NCBI GenBank assembly: GCA_020746875.1
Contig: JAGTJL010000012.1
Location: 992,001 to 1,056,000 of the forward strand
From: Rhexocercosporidium sp. MPI-PUGE-AT-0058
Taxonomy: Eukaryota; Ascomycota; Leotiomycetes; Helotiales
Direction of reading: 5' to 3'
DNA length: 64,000 nt
This document shows positions 35,531 through 45,625 of this stretch, piece after piece (the first letter of the stretch is position 1; each line of letters begins with the position of its first letter). The notes under the pieces were generated by a model that did not search any database, was not told the origin of the DNA, and saw only the letters and a program-made list of their open reading frames with translations. The position numbers were made by a program, and so were the translations under genes.

Positions 35531-37945
35531 ATGGGCTTCCTATTAATAGCCAGTATCGCTGGCTTGGCTACAGCAGCTCTTGCATCTCCTTTGAGCACTG
35601 AAGCTGGTTACGGTCACATTCGCTTGCGATCCACAAAGACCATTAACTTGGAGTCCATTCACAACATCCACATCGAGTATACCAAAGCCGATTTTGTTGG
35701 TGACTTATCAGTTCTCTATGGCGACTGCGAATCTTCTACGACTCAGAAGCACCATCATTTCATTGGCAGAACCGAGATCAGCGCCGAGTCTCGCCCTAAG
35801 CGATTTGTCTGGTCTGTCCCAGGGGAAACTTTCAGTGGAGGCTGCATTCATGCTTTCTCTGGCGAGGAACTGGTTGGGAGATCTGCTCCTATCACGATTG
35901 CAGCTCCCTTGAAAAAAAGGCAAGTGATAGCTGATGTTGCGGATACTTCCGGTCCTTGGTTCGATGGGGTAGCATACATGGCTTCCAAAAATAACAGTAA
36001 TGTGTTTGTTGCGGAGGCCAAGAATAAGAGTGAGTCTCCATTGCCACAAGTACCTCATAGATGCTAACCGACAACAAGCAATCGCTATCATTGGAGGCGG
36101 TATGTCTGGTCTCCTTACTAGTCACCTGTTGCAATCAGTAGGTATTGAGAATTGGGAAATAATGGAGTCGAGTCAACGTCTTGGGGGTAAGCTTTTCCCT
36201 TCCTAAATGTGTAGACATTTCAAGCATACTTACACTATTAGACGAATTCGCACAAAGTACCTCAATGGCTCCAAGCCAGAGGATTACCAATACCAAGAGA
36301 TGGGTCCAATGAGATGTAAGATCGGTTCACATAACTTCTGAAGAAGTATACTTACTCTTCACAGTTCCTGTCAGCTTGACTTATTCGGACAGTGGAGAGA
36401 CACTCGAGATCAAAGATCACGAAATGGTGTTTCAGCTAGGCGAAGTGCTCAACGCTATGAACAAGGATAAGCCAGAACTAGCAGTCAACTTCATCCCATG
36501 GATTCAGAGCAGTGCAAAGTTAGTTAAAGAAGATATCTAATGTCTCAACAGATAAAGAACAGTCAGCTAATTCTGACATAGCACTCCTGTAAGCTCAAAC
36601 GGTATCCGCCTCGCTAATGGCCGGATCCCAAGCAAGTCCCAAGTTGCTTCCAACTCGTCTCTCGCTGGCGTGTCCCAGAAGTCCTCAAATGCCACTGAAG
36701 AAGCATTTGCCGAGGAGGCTCTCGAAGAATTTGAAGGTTTGGATCGTAATAGAACCAAAGAGATTGCGTCAAACGTCTTCCTTGCCCACAAGCATGCCAT
36801 TGAGAATGGATTGTTTGACTTCTCGGTTGCAAATTATCTTCGCTACGAGCTTGGGTAAGCAATATCCCCAAACCATGTGAAGATTGAAATTCGCTAATCA
36901 TTTTACACAGTGTCTCCTTGAACGTCACTGACTTCATCGGAGGTGCTGGCGGTGGACCACTGTGGGATTACGACAATGTTTACTTTGCCGCGTAAGTGTT
37001 TTGGCTTCCACAACCAAATTATACTAAACATCTTTAGAACCACCTGGAGAACCATCGATAAAGGTCTTGAATCACTCCCACGAGCATTCCTACCTCACGT
37101 GCAGAACAAGACCACATTCGGTCGTTTTGTCTCTGGACTCACTTACATCCCTGAGACCGACAAGATTTCCGTCAACTGGCGTGATGCTGACGACAAGTTC
37201 TCAATGGAGACAAAGAGTGCGGAGTTCGATTACGCCGTAGTGGCAGCTCCGTTCTCCAAAGTTAGACTCTGGAGAACACCTCGTAAGTCTAGTTTTCGTT
37301 TCCACCCCAAACATTTAGACGCGCTGACTAACATAAAAAGCCTACTCCTCCCTCCTGTCCCGTGCTATTGCATCGATGCCGTACTCACCCAGCTGTAAGC
37401 TCAGTCTCCACTACAAGACACGTTTCTGGGAACATATGAACCCACCCATCATCGGTGGCTGCGGATCAACAGACATCCCAGGTGTAGGCTCAGTCTGCTA
37501 CCCAGCCTACAAAATCAACTCTACCGGTCCCGGCGTCATCCTTGCCTCCTACGTCTCCGGCACACCCGCCATCTCAGTCCAGTCCCTATCAGAAGAAGAC
37601 CACGTCGCCATGATCCAGCGCGCAATGATCGAAGTCCACGGGCCCATCGCAGCCGAGCAATGGACCGGAAACTACGACCGGCAATGCTGGCAAGTCGACG
37701 AGCACCAAGCCGGCGCATGGGCATCCCCTCTCGTCGGCCAGCAGGATTTATACTTACCTGCTTACTACAACACGGAGTTCAAGACGGTGTTTATTGGGGA
37801 GCATACGAGTTATACCCATGCGTGGATTTTCTCGGCGCTGGACTCAGCGGTTAGAGGGACGGTGCAGGTTTTGCTTGATATGGGGCTTGTGGACGAGGCG
37901 AAGACGGTTGTGACGGCGTGGATGGGGAGGTGGATAACTTTATAG
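35531..37945 (+). CDS. Secreted flavin-containing amine oxidase, one-base frame break
   Basis: FAD-dependent oxidoreductase of the L-amino-acid/monoamine oxidase superfamily, releasing H2O2 and ammonia from an amine substrate not identifiable here. Eight exons: 35531-36029, 36079-36186, 36242-36315, 36365-36518, 36582-36854, 36911-36991, 37038-37282 and 37341-37945. A signal peptide (IASIAGLATAALAS) is followed by an about 145-residue extracellular domain with a KKR site. The dinucleotide-binding motif is IAIIGGGMSGLL (about 168), then RLGG-RIRTKYLNG and YQEMGPMRF; the C-terminal FAD-contact motif is FIGEHTSYTHAWIFSALDSA. All junctions keep frame except exon 2/3: the donor lies in a five-G run (36183-36187) and one more G is needed to read RLGGRIRT. 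With it the protein is 679 residues. Everything downstream is open, suggesting a sequence error or recent indel. Confidence 0.85.
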
Positions 37946-38369
37946 ATGGGTCAGGGAAAGGGAGCTGATGGATATGGAAGATGGGACTTGGGGTGATGTG
38001 TAATTAGTAATGAGAAATGATTGTGTTTTGAATGCCTGCCCTGCCCCTTTTTGATGCCTCGCTTAATTTTCTTCAGTATCATTGATAACACAGGAATGCA
38101 GCAGCTAGATCTGTCGAAATGGTTATATTTTGCTTCCTCGTCGTAAGATTCGTAACGAATCTTCTGACTAACTGGCAGGGACTCGAGTCCCATAGCTGGG
38201 AAATCTACATTTGCGCAAGCTGGTTGTAAGATGTTCATGAACCTTGAAATTATTGACAGCTAGCCTGCTGAATATATATAAAACGCCTCCTACTCCGTAC
38301 AATATGCTAAACAATCCTGCCCAAATGCCTTTGAAATGCCATCTCAACCACCGCCACGATCATTTGGAT
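37946..38369. other. Convergent 3' region
   Basis: About 420 bases between convergent stops; no gene recognised. Confidence 0.5.
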
Positions 38370-39647
38370 TCACGCCAAGCCAAGCCTCTCCAATAATTCG
38401 AGACTAGATGCCTCCGCCTTCGCTTGCTCAAGCTGCCTCATCTCCTTAATACCTAATTGCTTGGGATAACGACTTCGAAGGAATTCCATTACTTCATCTG
38501 CTTCGGTGTAACGATGATGCACAAGTAGATAGTTGGCGGTATCGAGACCGAGCTGGATGTTGTGATGATCGCTAGCCTTTGATTGAGGCGCTCTGTGCTC
38601 GCCCTGTGCATCGATGGATCGAATGTAATCCAATGCCAAATCTGGATTTGGTTTTGTTGGGTGAAGTAAGCTCAAATGGGCGAAATAGCGTGCCGGATTT
38701 CTCAATATGACTGGTATCAGACTGAGGAATGATTCGAAGGCAGTTTCGCTTGGTGGTGGTCGGCTAGACCCTGGCATCACAGACGTTCGTATAAGGAACC
38801 ATCCTGGAGGACCAAGTATCCCGGTCATCTCGGATGCAGAAAAGCCCTTGAGATATCCAGCCGCTCTAGACATAGTCATGTACGCAGCATCCAGACTTAT
38901 CGTGCTGGTGGAAGCTGCAGCCTCGGCTCTCACGAGGAGTAATAATGGCCACACCACTTCTTTTTGAGCTTGAGCGAACTCCTCACCAGATAGAAGAGAC
39001 AGTTTCGGGATGTTCTCCAGTGACTTCTTCACCCATTTCCAAGCAGCTTCTTGAAGCCCCTCAGCAACCATGTATTCCATCATGATTTTCGCGAATTCAA
39101 TGTCCTTCAAGAAATCGATCCTGTTTGCCGTACCGCTTGAAACCAGCCATTTCAACACTTGAAGTCCAGCTCCGGAATCCTTCATTCCATCTCGAACGTT
39201 CAAAACAGACGAATGTATTATTTGGGATTTCTTCGCTGCCAAGCAAGCATTCGCATAACTCGTCGTCATCATACCATTCGCCACTGCATTATTGAATATG
39301 TCCATAGGATCCTTAGAGAGCACAACATTGCTGTTTCTGTTTCCTGGGGAGAGGCTGAAAAGAGGATTCGTCAATAGCGAGTGCATGTGTCGGTCTGTTG
39401 GGGTTTTTTCATGATCCGAAAAGGACGATCGTCGCAACCTACGTGTTGATTGATGATCGAGTGAGGTGATTGCAGCGCTATCGCGAAATTGAGGATGCTC
39501 AGAGTCGAGTTGCTGCCGAAAGGATGTAGTGAGAAGATTGAGTAGTTGCTTGGATTCGCGGGGGTTGAGTGGTAAAGGGTGGTGTATCTTGAGCTTATTG
39601 AGGACGGGCATGGGTCGGAAGAGGAGGGATTGTGAGGGCCGGAACAT
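38370..39647 (-). CDS. Probable mitochondrial protein of unknown function
   Basis: Intronless 425-residue protein. ATG 39647 (MFRPSQSLLFRPMPVLNKLK) is preferred because it gives an Arg-containing, acid-free amphipathic start typical of a mitochondrial presequence; ATG 39692 would add 15 residues. The body is largely helical, with segments such as GLQVLKWLVSSGTANRIDFLKD, FAKIMMEYMVAEGLQEAAWKW and ADEVMEFLRSRYPKQLG, reminiscent of helical-repeat proteins of fungal mitochondria, but no PPR or TPR unit can be defined with confidence. It is divergent from DEF1. Confidence 0.7.
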   Translation of the reverse strand: MFRPSQSLLFRPMPVLNKLKIHHPLPLNPRESKQLLNLLTTSFRQQLDSEHPQFRDSAAITSLDHQSTRRLRRSSFSDHEKTPTDRHMHSLLTNPLFSLSPGNRNSNVVLSKDPMDIFNNAVANGMMTTSYANACLAAKKSQIIHSSVLNVRDGMKDSGAGLQVLKWLVSSGTANRIDFLKDIEFAKIMMEYMVAEGLQEAAWKWVKKSLENIPKLSLLSGEEFAQAQKEVVWPLLLLVRAEAAASTSTISLDAAYMTMSRAAGYLKGFSASEMTGILGPPGWFLIRTSVMPGSSRPPPSETAFESFLSLIPVILRNPARYFAHLSLLHPTKPNPDLALDYIRSIDAQGEHRAPQSKASDHHNIQLGLDTANYLLVHHRYTEADEVMEFLRSRYPKQLGIKEMRQLEQAKAEASSLELLERLGLA

Positions 39648-40595
39648 GGTGACGGATTGAGAAAATGTCGGTGATTGATGGGTACTTCTCACAAGTACAG
39701 TGCAATTGTCTGCTGATATCCACGAGACCTCAATATGTCAGACTTCGGAGTTTCTGTCTCGTCCGTCTCGTCCGTGACGAGTGGTTGCGACAAAGTCTTT
39801 CCCTCGAGTGTGTATTGGCTGTGGCGAGGTTCTTGCTGTATTGACTGTCGACTACAGTATCTCGATATGGTACCTCCTGGACCGTATCGTAAACTCCTTG
39901 CTCAATATCAATTCCTGATGATTCACGCGTCGAAAGTCCAGGTTCCACAGACGTCGTTGGATGGTCAAGAAGTCGATGATGATGATGCTTCACTTAAGCT
40001 TTTGTAGCCACCGGCGTTCTCATTGAATACCACAGGCGGGCCTTCAAGTCTTCAATGGGATAAATTCTGTGTTTCGACGTTCCAGCAGTGTCGAAAGGGC
40101 ATACTGGGACCCCTCTTCTACGACTTGGGAAGCTGTGAGCTCAGTTGGAAGCGGGGCCACATTCATGATCTGATACCATCACGTGCTTTAGTAAAAGCTT
40201 GGCAATTCCGTCTTGATATTGACAGGATCGCAATTTTCCACCCGCTTTTGTAATTCAAAAAACATTTCTCAATTCTATGAAACCGTGTTCACTGGGCTTG
40301 TTCGCAGAGCCTCTCGTCTTACGTATCAATCGCATGGTGTTGTCGCTCAGCCTCGTGGACAGCTGTATGACCGACGTGATTCCAGGCCGCTAGTCCTTTT
40401 GGTGCCTGACGGGCCCCATACCAGCAACCTCTACTTTACCTACCTACGCGAAAGGGCTGAGATCATTCTTTCGCATCAACTCTCAACCCAACCCAACTCC
40501 CAATCCCCTCAGACCTCCCAACTTCACTTTCACCACCACCTCTTCTCATCTCCTTTTTTCTGTCTGCCTTCACACACAAATTCCCTCACATTGAA
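39648..40595. promoter_or_regulatory. Divergent promoter region of the mitochondrial protein and DEF1 genes
   Basis: About 950 bases between start codons. The DEF1-proximal 100 bases are strongly CT-rich (about 40480-40590), a typical leader. Open frames 39735-40007 and 40023-40253 are domainless. Confidence 0.5.
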
Positions 40596-43560
40596 ATGTC
40601 GGAGGTTCAATCTCGACCAGCTGCGCCTCGGGGCAGAGGCTCAGCTCGTGGAGGAAGAGGAGGTTTCTCTGCCAGAGGGGGTCGCGGTAGTAGAGGTCAC
40701 GCAACCAACGGCGACAAGACAGATTCCACATCCGCACCAATTGAAGATGACGGCGAAGTAGGCCAACTGAAGAAGAAGTTTGGTAGCAAGGTCACAACCA
40801 TCAAGGAAATGTTCCCCGACTGGACAGACGAGGACGTCGTATTTGCTCTTCAGGAGACAGACGGAGATCTCGAGACTACGGTCGATCGCATTACTGATGG
40901 TATGGTCCCCACGGAATGCGAGACCTGCTGCGAAACGTTGCTCCCTGGTCTCGTGGTGCAATGCTTGATGCTGACTTTGTTTTTCAGGCACAATTACTCA
41001 ATGGGGAGAGGTCTCGAAGGGCAAGAAAGATCGATCCAAGTCTAAGGTCAAGGAGGCTACGACGGTCACATCTTTCGGCGATTCTACCAACCAAGCTAGA
41101 GTCTCACGCGGCGGTCGAGCTGGATTTGACGGTGCCAGAGGAGGCCGTGGTCGTGCTACAGAGCGAGGAGGTAGAGGCGGACGAGGTCGCGCACCCACAA
41201 ATGGCGTTCGCAAGGAAAATGTCGTCGAAACTTCTACTCCAACTGTCGAATCAACTGCATGGGAAACTGCTCCACAGGGCGAATCATCTTGGGAGACTCC
41301 AAAGGCCACTGAAGATAGCTTGGAAACCACAAAGCCAGCACAAGAGGGATGGGGCTCAACCGCGAGTGGTGCTGCGGCTGCAACTGCTACAGCGGCCGCC
41401 AAGGTAACCTCAAGCGTCATTCCAGACGGTGTAAAGAAGAGCTGGGCAAGCATATTTGCACCTGCTCCAACTCCAAAGAAGGCACCAGAGCCAGTCGTTG
41501 AGAAGTATGGCATCACGTTCAATTTGTAGAGCTTCTACTAACCAGCGTCTAGGCCTACAGAACCCGTTAAGGTCGAAGAACCCGTTGAAACCGCCGCACC
41601 AGAACCCGAGCCATCAATTCCCGAACCTGCCCCCGTTGAACCTATCGAACCCGCCACCGTCGAAGCAGCCAGTGCGCCAGAGCCAGAGGTCCAAATCACC
41701 CCATCGAATGATGAATTGACCGAGGACAACCTTGAGCAACTTCCAGATACTTCGGCCCCTGCACCTACTGCAACTGCAGCAAGCACCGCAGCTAGCTCTT
41801 GGGATTCTCGAAGTGCGGCCGCTACTCCATACTCCAATCTACAATCGACTCCACAGGCTATACGTCCTCCAACCAGCGGTTTCCAAGCTTCCGCGTTGAA
41901 GGCGACAGGATCCTCTACACGAACTCCCAGCTACCAACGTCGGGTTCTCGACCAGGAGGAAGCTGTTCGTATGCCAGGAAATCGCGAAGTTGAGCGAACT
42001 GCTGTCCAATTTGGCGCATTCAACCTGAACGGATCAGGAGAGGAGGACGTCGATGGAGATCGTGAGGAGGCTGAGACCCGTGCTCAACCACCACAACACT
42101 CCCCAGTGGCCCCAAGAGCCGCTCTTCCCCCTGCTCCTCAGCCAGCTGCGGTTCCCGAGAGCCTTCCAACCCCCAAGCAGCCAGCTGGCTTGCCAGCAGC
42201 CACCCACCCAACAGCTGCTCCAGGTCTCCCATCGCCTGCCCCTCACTCAAGTGCTCAAGTTACGGCCCAACAAGGACCTCAAGGCAATGGCCAATACAGC
42301 CAATATGGTCGCTACGGCCAGGCTGGTGTACAAGAGTCCTCATTGCCTCCCAAGCCGTATGATGCTTTCAGTCAACAAGCTCCCTCTACCCAAAGTCCTT
42401 TCGAAGGCTACCCCTCTCAACCATCACAGTCCCAGTCTCAGCCACAATCTGGGGCTTTCTCTTCCGCTCCTAACGAGTTCTCTTCATACTACACCGCCGA
42501 TCCCCAGCAGCAGCGCAATGCGTACAACAGCTACTATCAGCAACAGTATGGTCAGCAACAAGGATCTCAAGGCCAAGATGGTCCCGCTTCTCAGCAACGT
42601 GGTTACCCAGGATATAATGGTCCACAAGCTGAGAATACCTCTCAATTCCCTCAGAGTGGTGCCCAAACTACCCAGTCCCGGTATGCAACTGCTGGAGAAG
42701 GTCAAAATAGTGGCCACACTACTCCAAACCCTGTTGCCCAAAGCCAGCAACCAGCTGCTTCCCAAGGCGCTCAGCCCCAACCAGGTCATCAGCAACAACC
42801 ACAAGTCGGTAACTATCCATATGGTCATCCCTACTACCAAAGCCCATACTACGCCGCTGCTTGGAACCAATACCAACAGGGCTATGGCGGTAACTATCCA
42901 GGTGGACCATACGGCGCAAAGGGCAGTCACCAACCATATCAAGGTTATGGAATGTCTCCTGCTGCTCCATACGAGCACACGGCATCCCCAGCTGCGGGTG
43001 GTTTCGGAGGCTCTTCGCTTCATGGCCGTGAGAGTGCTCTTGGCGGCCTGTCTGAGTATGGTCGCGCCGGGTCTTCTCAGGCTTCTCAGACTCCCCAAGC
43101 ACTCGGAGGCAGTGGAGGTTTTGGTGGACATGATGCCTTCGGTCGAGGATCCTCTTACCAAGGCCAGGGCCAACAGCACTACAACAGCCAACAGGGTGCC
43201 CAACCAGGTGCCAGTGATGACCTGAAGCCATTCGGAGATTCCAAGGCTGCCAACGGCCCAAGCCCATCGCTTCAAGCCGGTCGACCAGGCTCTGCTACAA
43301 ACGCCAGCTCTGGTTCTGCCCTTCCTCCAACCCAAACCCAAGCAGGTTATGGTGGGTACCCAGCTCACCTTCAACAACCCGGCCAGGGTCTTCATGCCAA
43401 CCAGGCTGGCAGTGGATATGGAGGTCTTGGAGGAGCCGGTCACCAGGCAGGTGGTCAGGGTCACCAAAACAGCCAATACGGAGCCTATCAAGCTTTCGGT
43501 GGCAACTACGGAGGCTACGGCAATAGCCAGCAACGTGGTGGATGGGGCGGACACTTTTGA
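40596..43560 (+). CDS. DEF1: RNA polymerase II degradation factor DEF1
   Basis: Promotes ubiquitination and proteasomal removal of stalled RNA polymerase II; in yeast it is itself processed before nuclear entry. Exons 40596-40899, 40988-41504 and 41553-43560 join in frame to 942 residues. The N-terminus is an RG-rich stretch, then a CUE ubiquitin-binding domain (about 53-102: KKKFGSKVTTIKEMFPDWTD, FALQETDGDLETTVDRI), whose last codons are split by intron 1. After it come GTITQWGEVSKGKKDRSK, RG repeats, and KSWASIFAPAPTPKKAPEP, a conserved short motif of fungal DEF1. The C-terminal about 600 residues are a disordered Gln/Pro/Ser/Gly/Tyr-rich tail, the aggregation-prone part of DEF1. It reads open in two other frames as well because of CAR/CAY codon bias. 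Confidence 0.93.
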
Positions 43561-45625
43561 TTCATCGGACACTAATTGGCCACGTTTGTAGCTGCACGTC
43601 CTTTGGTATAACGTTGCCGCCTCGTTCAATTGCTGGGGTTGTAATATTTACCAAACCTGTGTTACTACTCCAATCAACTATTTTCCTCCTTTTTCGTTTT
43701 TCTGCTGCATTTATGCTCGTTTTATGCGATCTGGGAAACTGGGAACTGGGAAACCGCGAAATGGGAAAGAAAGTTGAATTAACTTGGTCATCAATGGGCG
43801 ATCTGTAATTGTTTTTCCGAACCGAAATGCGAGTTTTTCTTTTTTCTGCGGTGGCTGGGCTGGTAGGTTAGGGTCTCATTTTGACCGCCAGCGGGCACCG
43901 CACGATGCAACCAACACTGTTTTCAAATAGTTTTCATCAAAACCAAACTTCTCCTTTTCATGTGTTTTCTGTCTGTCCAAACAAAATCGAATCGAATGGT
44001 ATCACAACCACTGTGGTGCCACTACTGGAGGGGAGGCAACGTAATGGGATGGCAAATTGCAAACTGAATTCACACCTACTGGTACCAAAAGGAATGCATT
44101 TTTGTTTGTCTTTCAGGGTCTGGATGGACTGATGGACGGATGGGTAGAATCAATTCAGAATGGAATGAAATTGATCTGCAGAGAGCCAATTTTTTTGGAC
44201 CATGATTTGTCCCAACTCCTGATTGGAGTCTCATGATACGTAACCGAAGCGACCCAATGCAATTTTGAGCAAGTCTCCGCTCTCTCTCTTACCCTGCAAG
44301 AGAGCTGGAATGAAAGGAACTTGAAGGGTAACAAATCAGAGTCACTTTGAAGCCTTAAAACTGAAGTTCAAAATTATTGCTTGAGCTTCAACGTCACAGG
44401 CTCGTATGTATTATGTAGATGCTGCGCTGAGATTCGTGCATTCAGCCACAGTTGCAACTTCGCCGAAGAAATGCTGTTTCTAATTAGGGCTTTGGTTTGA
44501 AGTCTCTTGCTCTTGTGGCTTCTGCGGTTTATGAGACTGTAGCAAGGCATGTTCTGTCATGTCCAAAACCGCGTAGCAGAACTGGTCACGACCCTTTCTA
44601 GTGAAACTTCTTAGCCGAGCGGGAGAAGGTAACATGGTTTGGGCTGGTTTATATTTATGTTGGTGCTAGGAGTGCTTGCTCATTCCATTGTGGGTCTTTA
44701 TGAGAGTTATTCTGCGAGGAACTATGCACCATCAATATGAGTTCGAGAAAGAGGAGACACTACTGAAGTGTTAGTGTTGACTCTGTTGGTATATGTGTTA
44801 AAGTGTGGGTTAAGCTAGGCAACTAATTCTCGAGGTTGATGACATGTCGTTGAAAGATGGTAGGGTACAAGACTGTGCTGTGTGAAATCTGCAAATCCAG
44901 GGCAGCTGAGAAGTCGAGATTCATGTCAGGAAAATACTTGTTTTACCGCAAGCGAATTTGCCAGCGAGTGTTTCCATTTCAGGTTTGGTCACTGATTGGT
45001 GTGTGAATCCATCTGAAGATCGAAACAGAACTTCTGAATTGAATGTCATCAGCCCTATCTTTGACATCGGCAAATATATTTTGCTGCGAGTTGAATTTCC
45101 AACCTCGCTGTGCCGATGACATATGTTCGACGTCCTGTTTCTTGAGCTTCATTCAGATCTGAATATTAATATCAATGCTCGAATTTATGATATACTAATC
45201 AAGTAACAATACCATTGAGCTCGCCAATAACAATATAAATGTATATATTTTTTCGATTAATCTATTGTCGCTGTTGTCAAATGGCATTTCACTGCCATCC
45301 AGCCTCTCGTATTCTGTATGTGGCTTAGCGGAAGATCCGGCTGCAGCTCCGAGATTAGTCAGCGGCGGGATGAGAACGCGACTTCCTGCGCGTCCCCTCA
45401 TATCAACTGCAACTACTTTCGCAAACTCAACTTCAACTCAGCTTCCAGTTCACTCAAACTCCAACTCAATCTGCAACCGCTACCAACCTTCCCATCACCT
45501 TGGCTCATCTCAATCAAGCAACAGCCACCCAATTGATCGCTCAAACAACCAAACAACCACCCAATCAGCCAAAGAAGCCCGCAACAGCAACTTCGACCCA
45601 ACAGCACCCATTAAGAACGGCAACC
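43561..45625. other. Long intergenic region
   Basis: About 2 kb with no gene recognised. The first 300 bases are the T-rich DEF1 3' UTR. The segment 45400-45625 is rich in CAACT-type C/A/T repeats and looks like the leader of the next gene. Confidence 0.45.

Noticed and set aside
38165..38205. GGGACTCGAGTCCC hairpin resembling a T-arm
   Set aside because: The loop is too short and no acceptor or anticodon arm can be found; probably a chance palindrome.
42053..43225. 390-codon plus-strand frame overlapping DEF1
   Set aside because: Same cause as above; the DEF1 frame has the conserved motifs and spliced continuity.
42484..43629. 381-codon open frame antisense to DEF1
   Set aside because: It is the reverse of a CAR/CAY-rich low-complexity coding tail, which is automatically poor in antisense stops; its product is Leu/Ser/Thr-rich with no domain.
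45500..45625. N-terminal extension of the repeat-rich membrane protein from ATG 45500
   Set aside because: The Gln/Thr/Pro-rich stretch has leader-like CAA/ACC composition; ATG 45626 has a better context.
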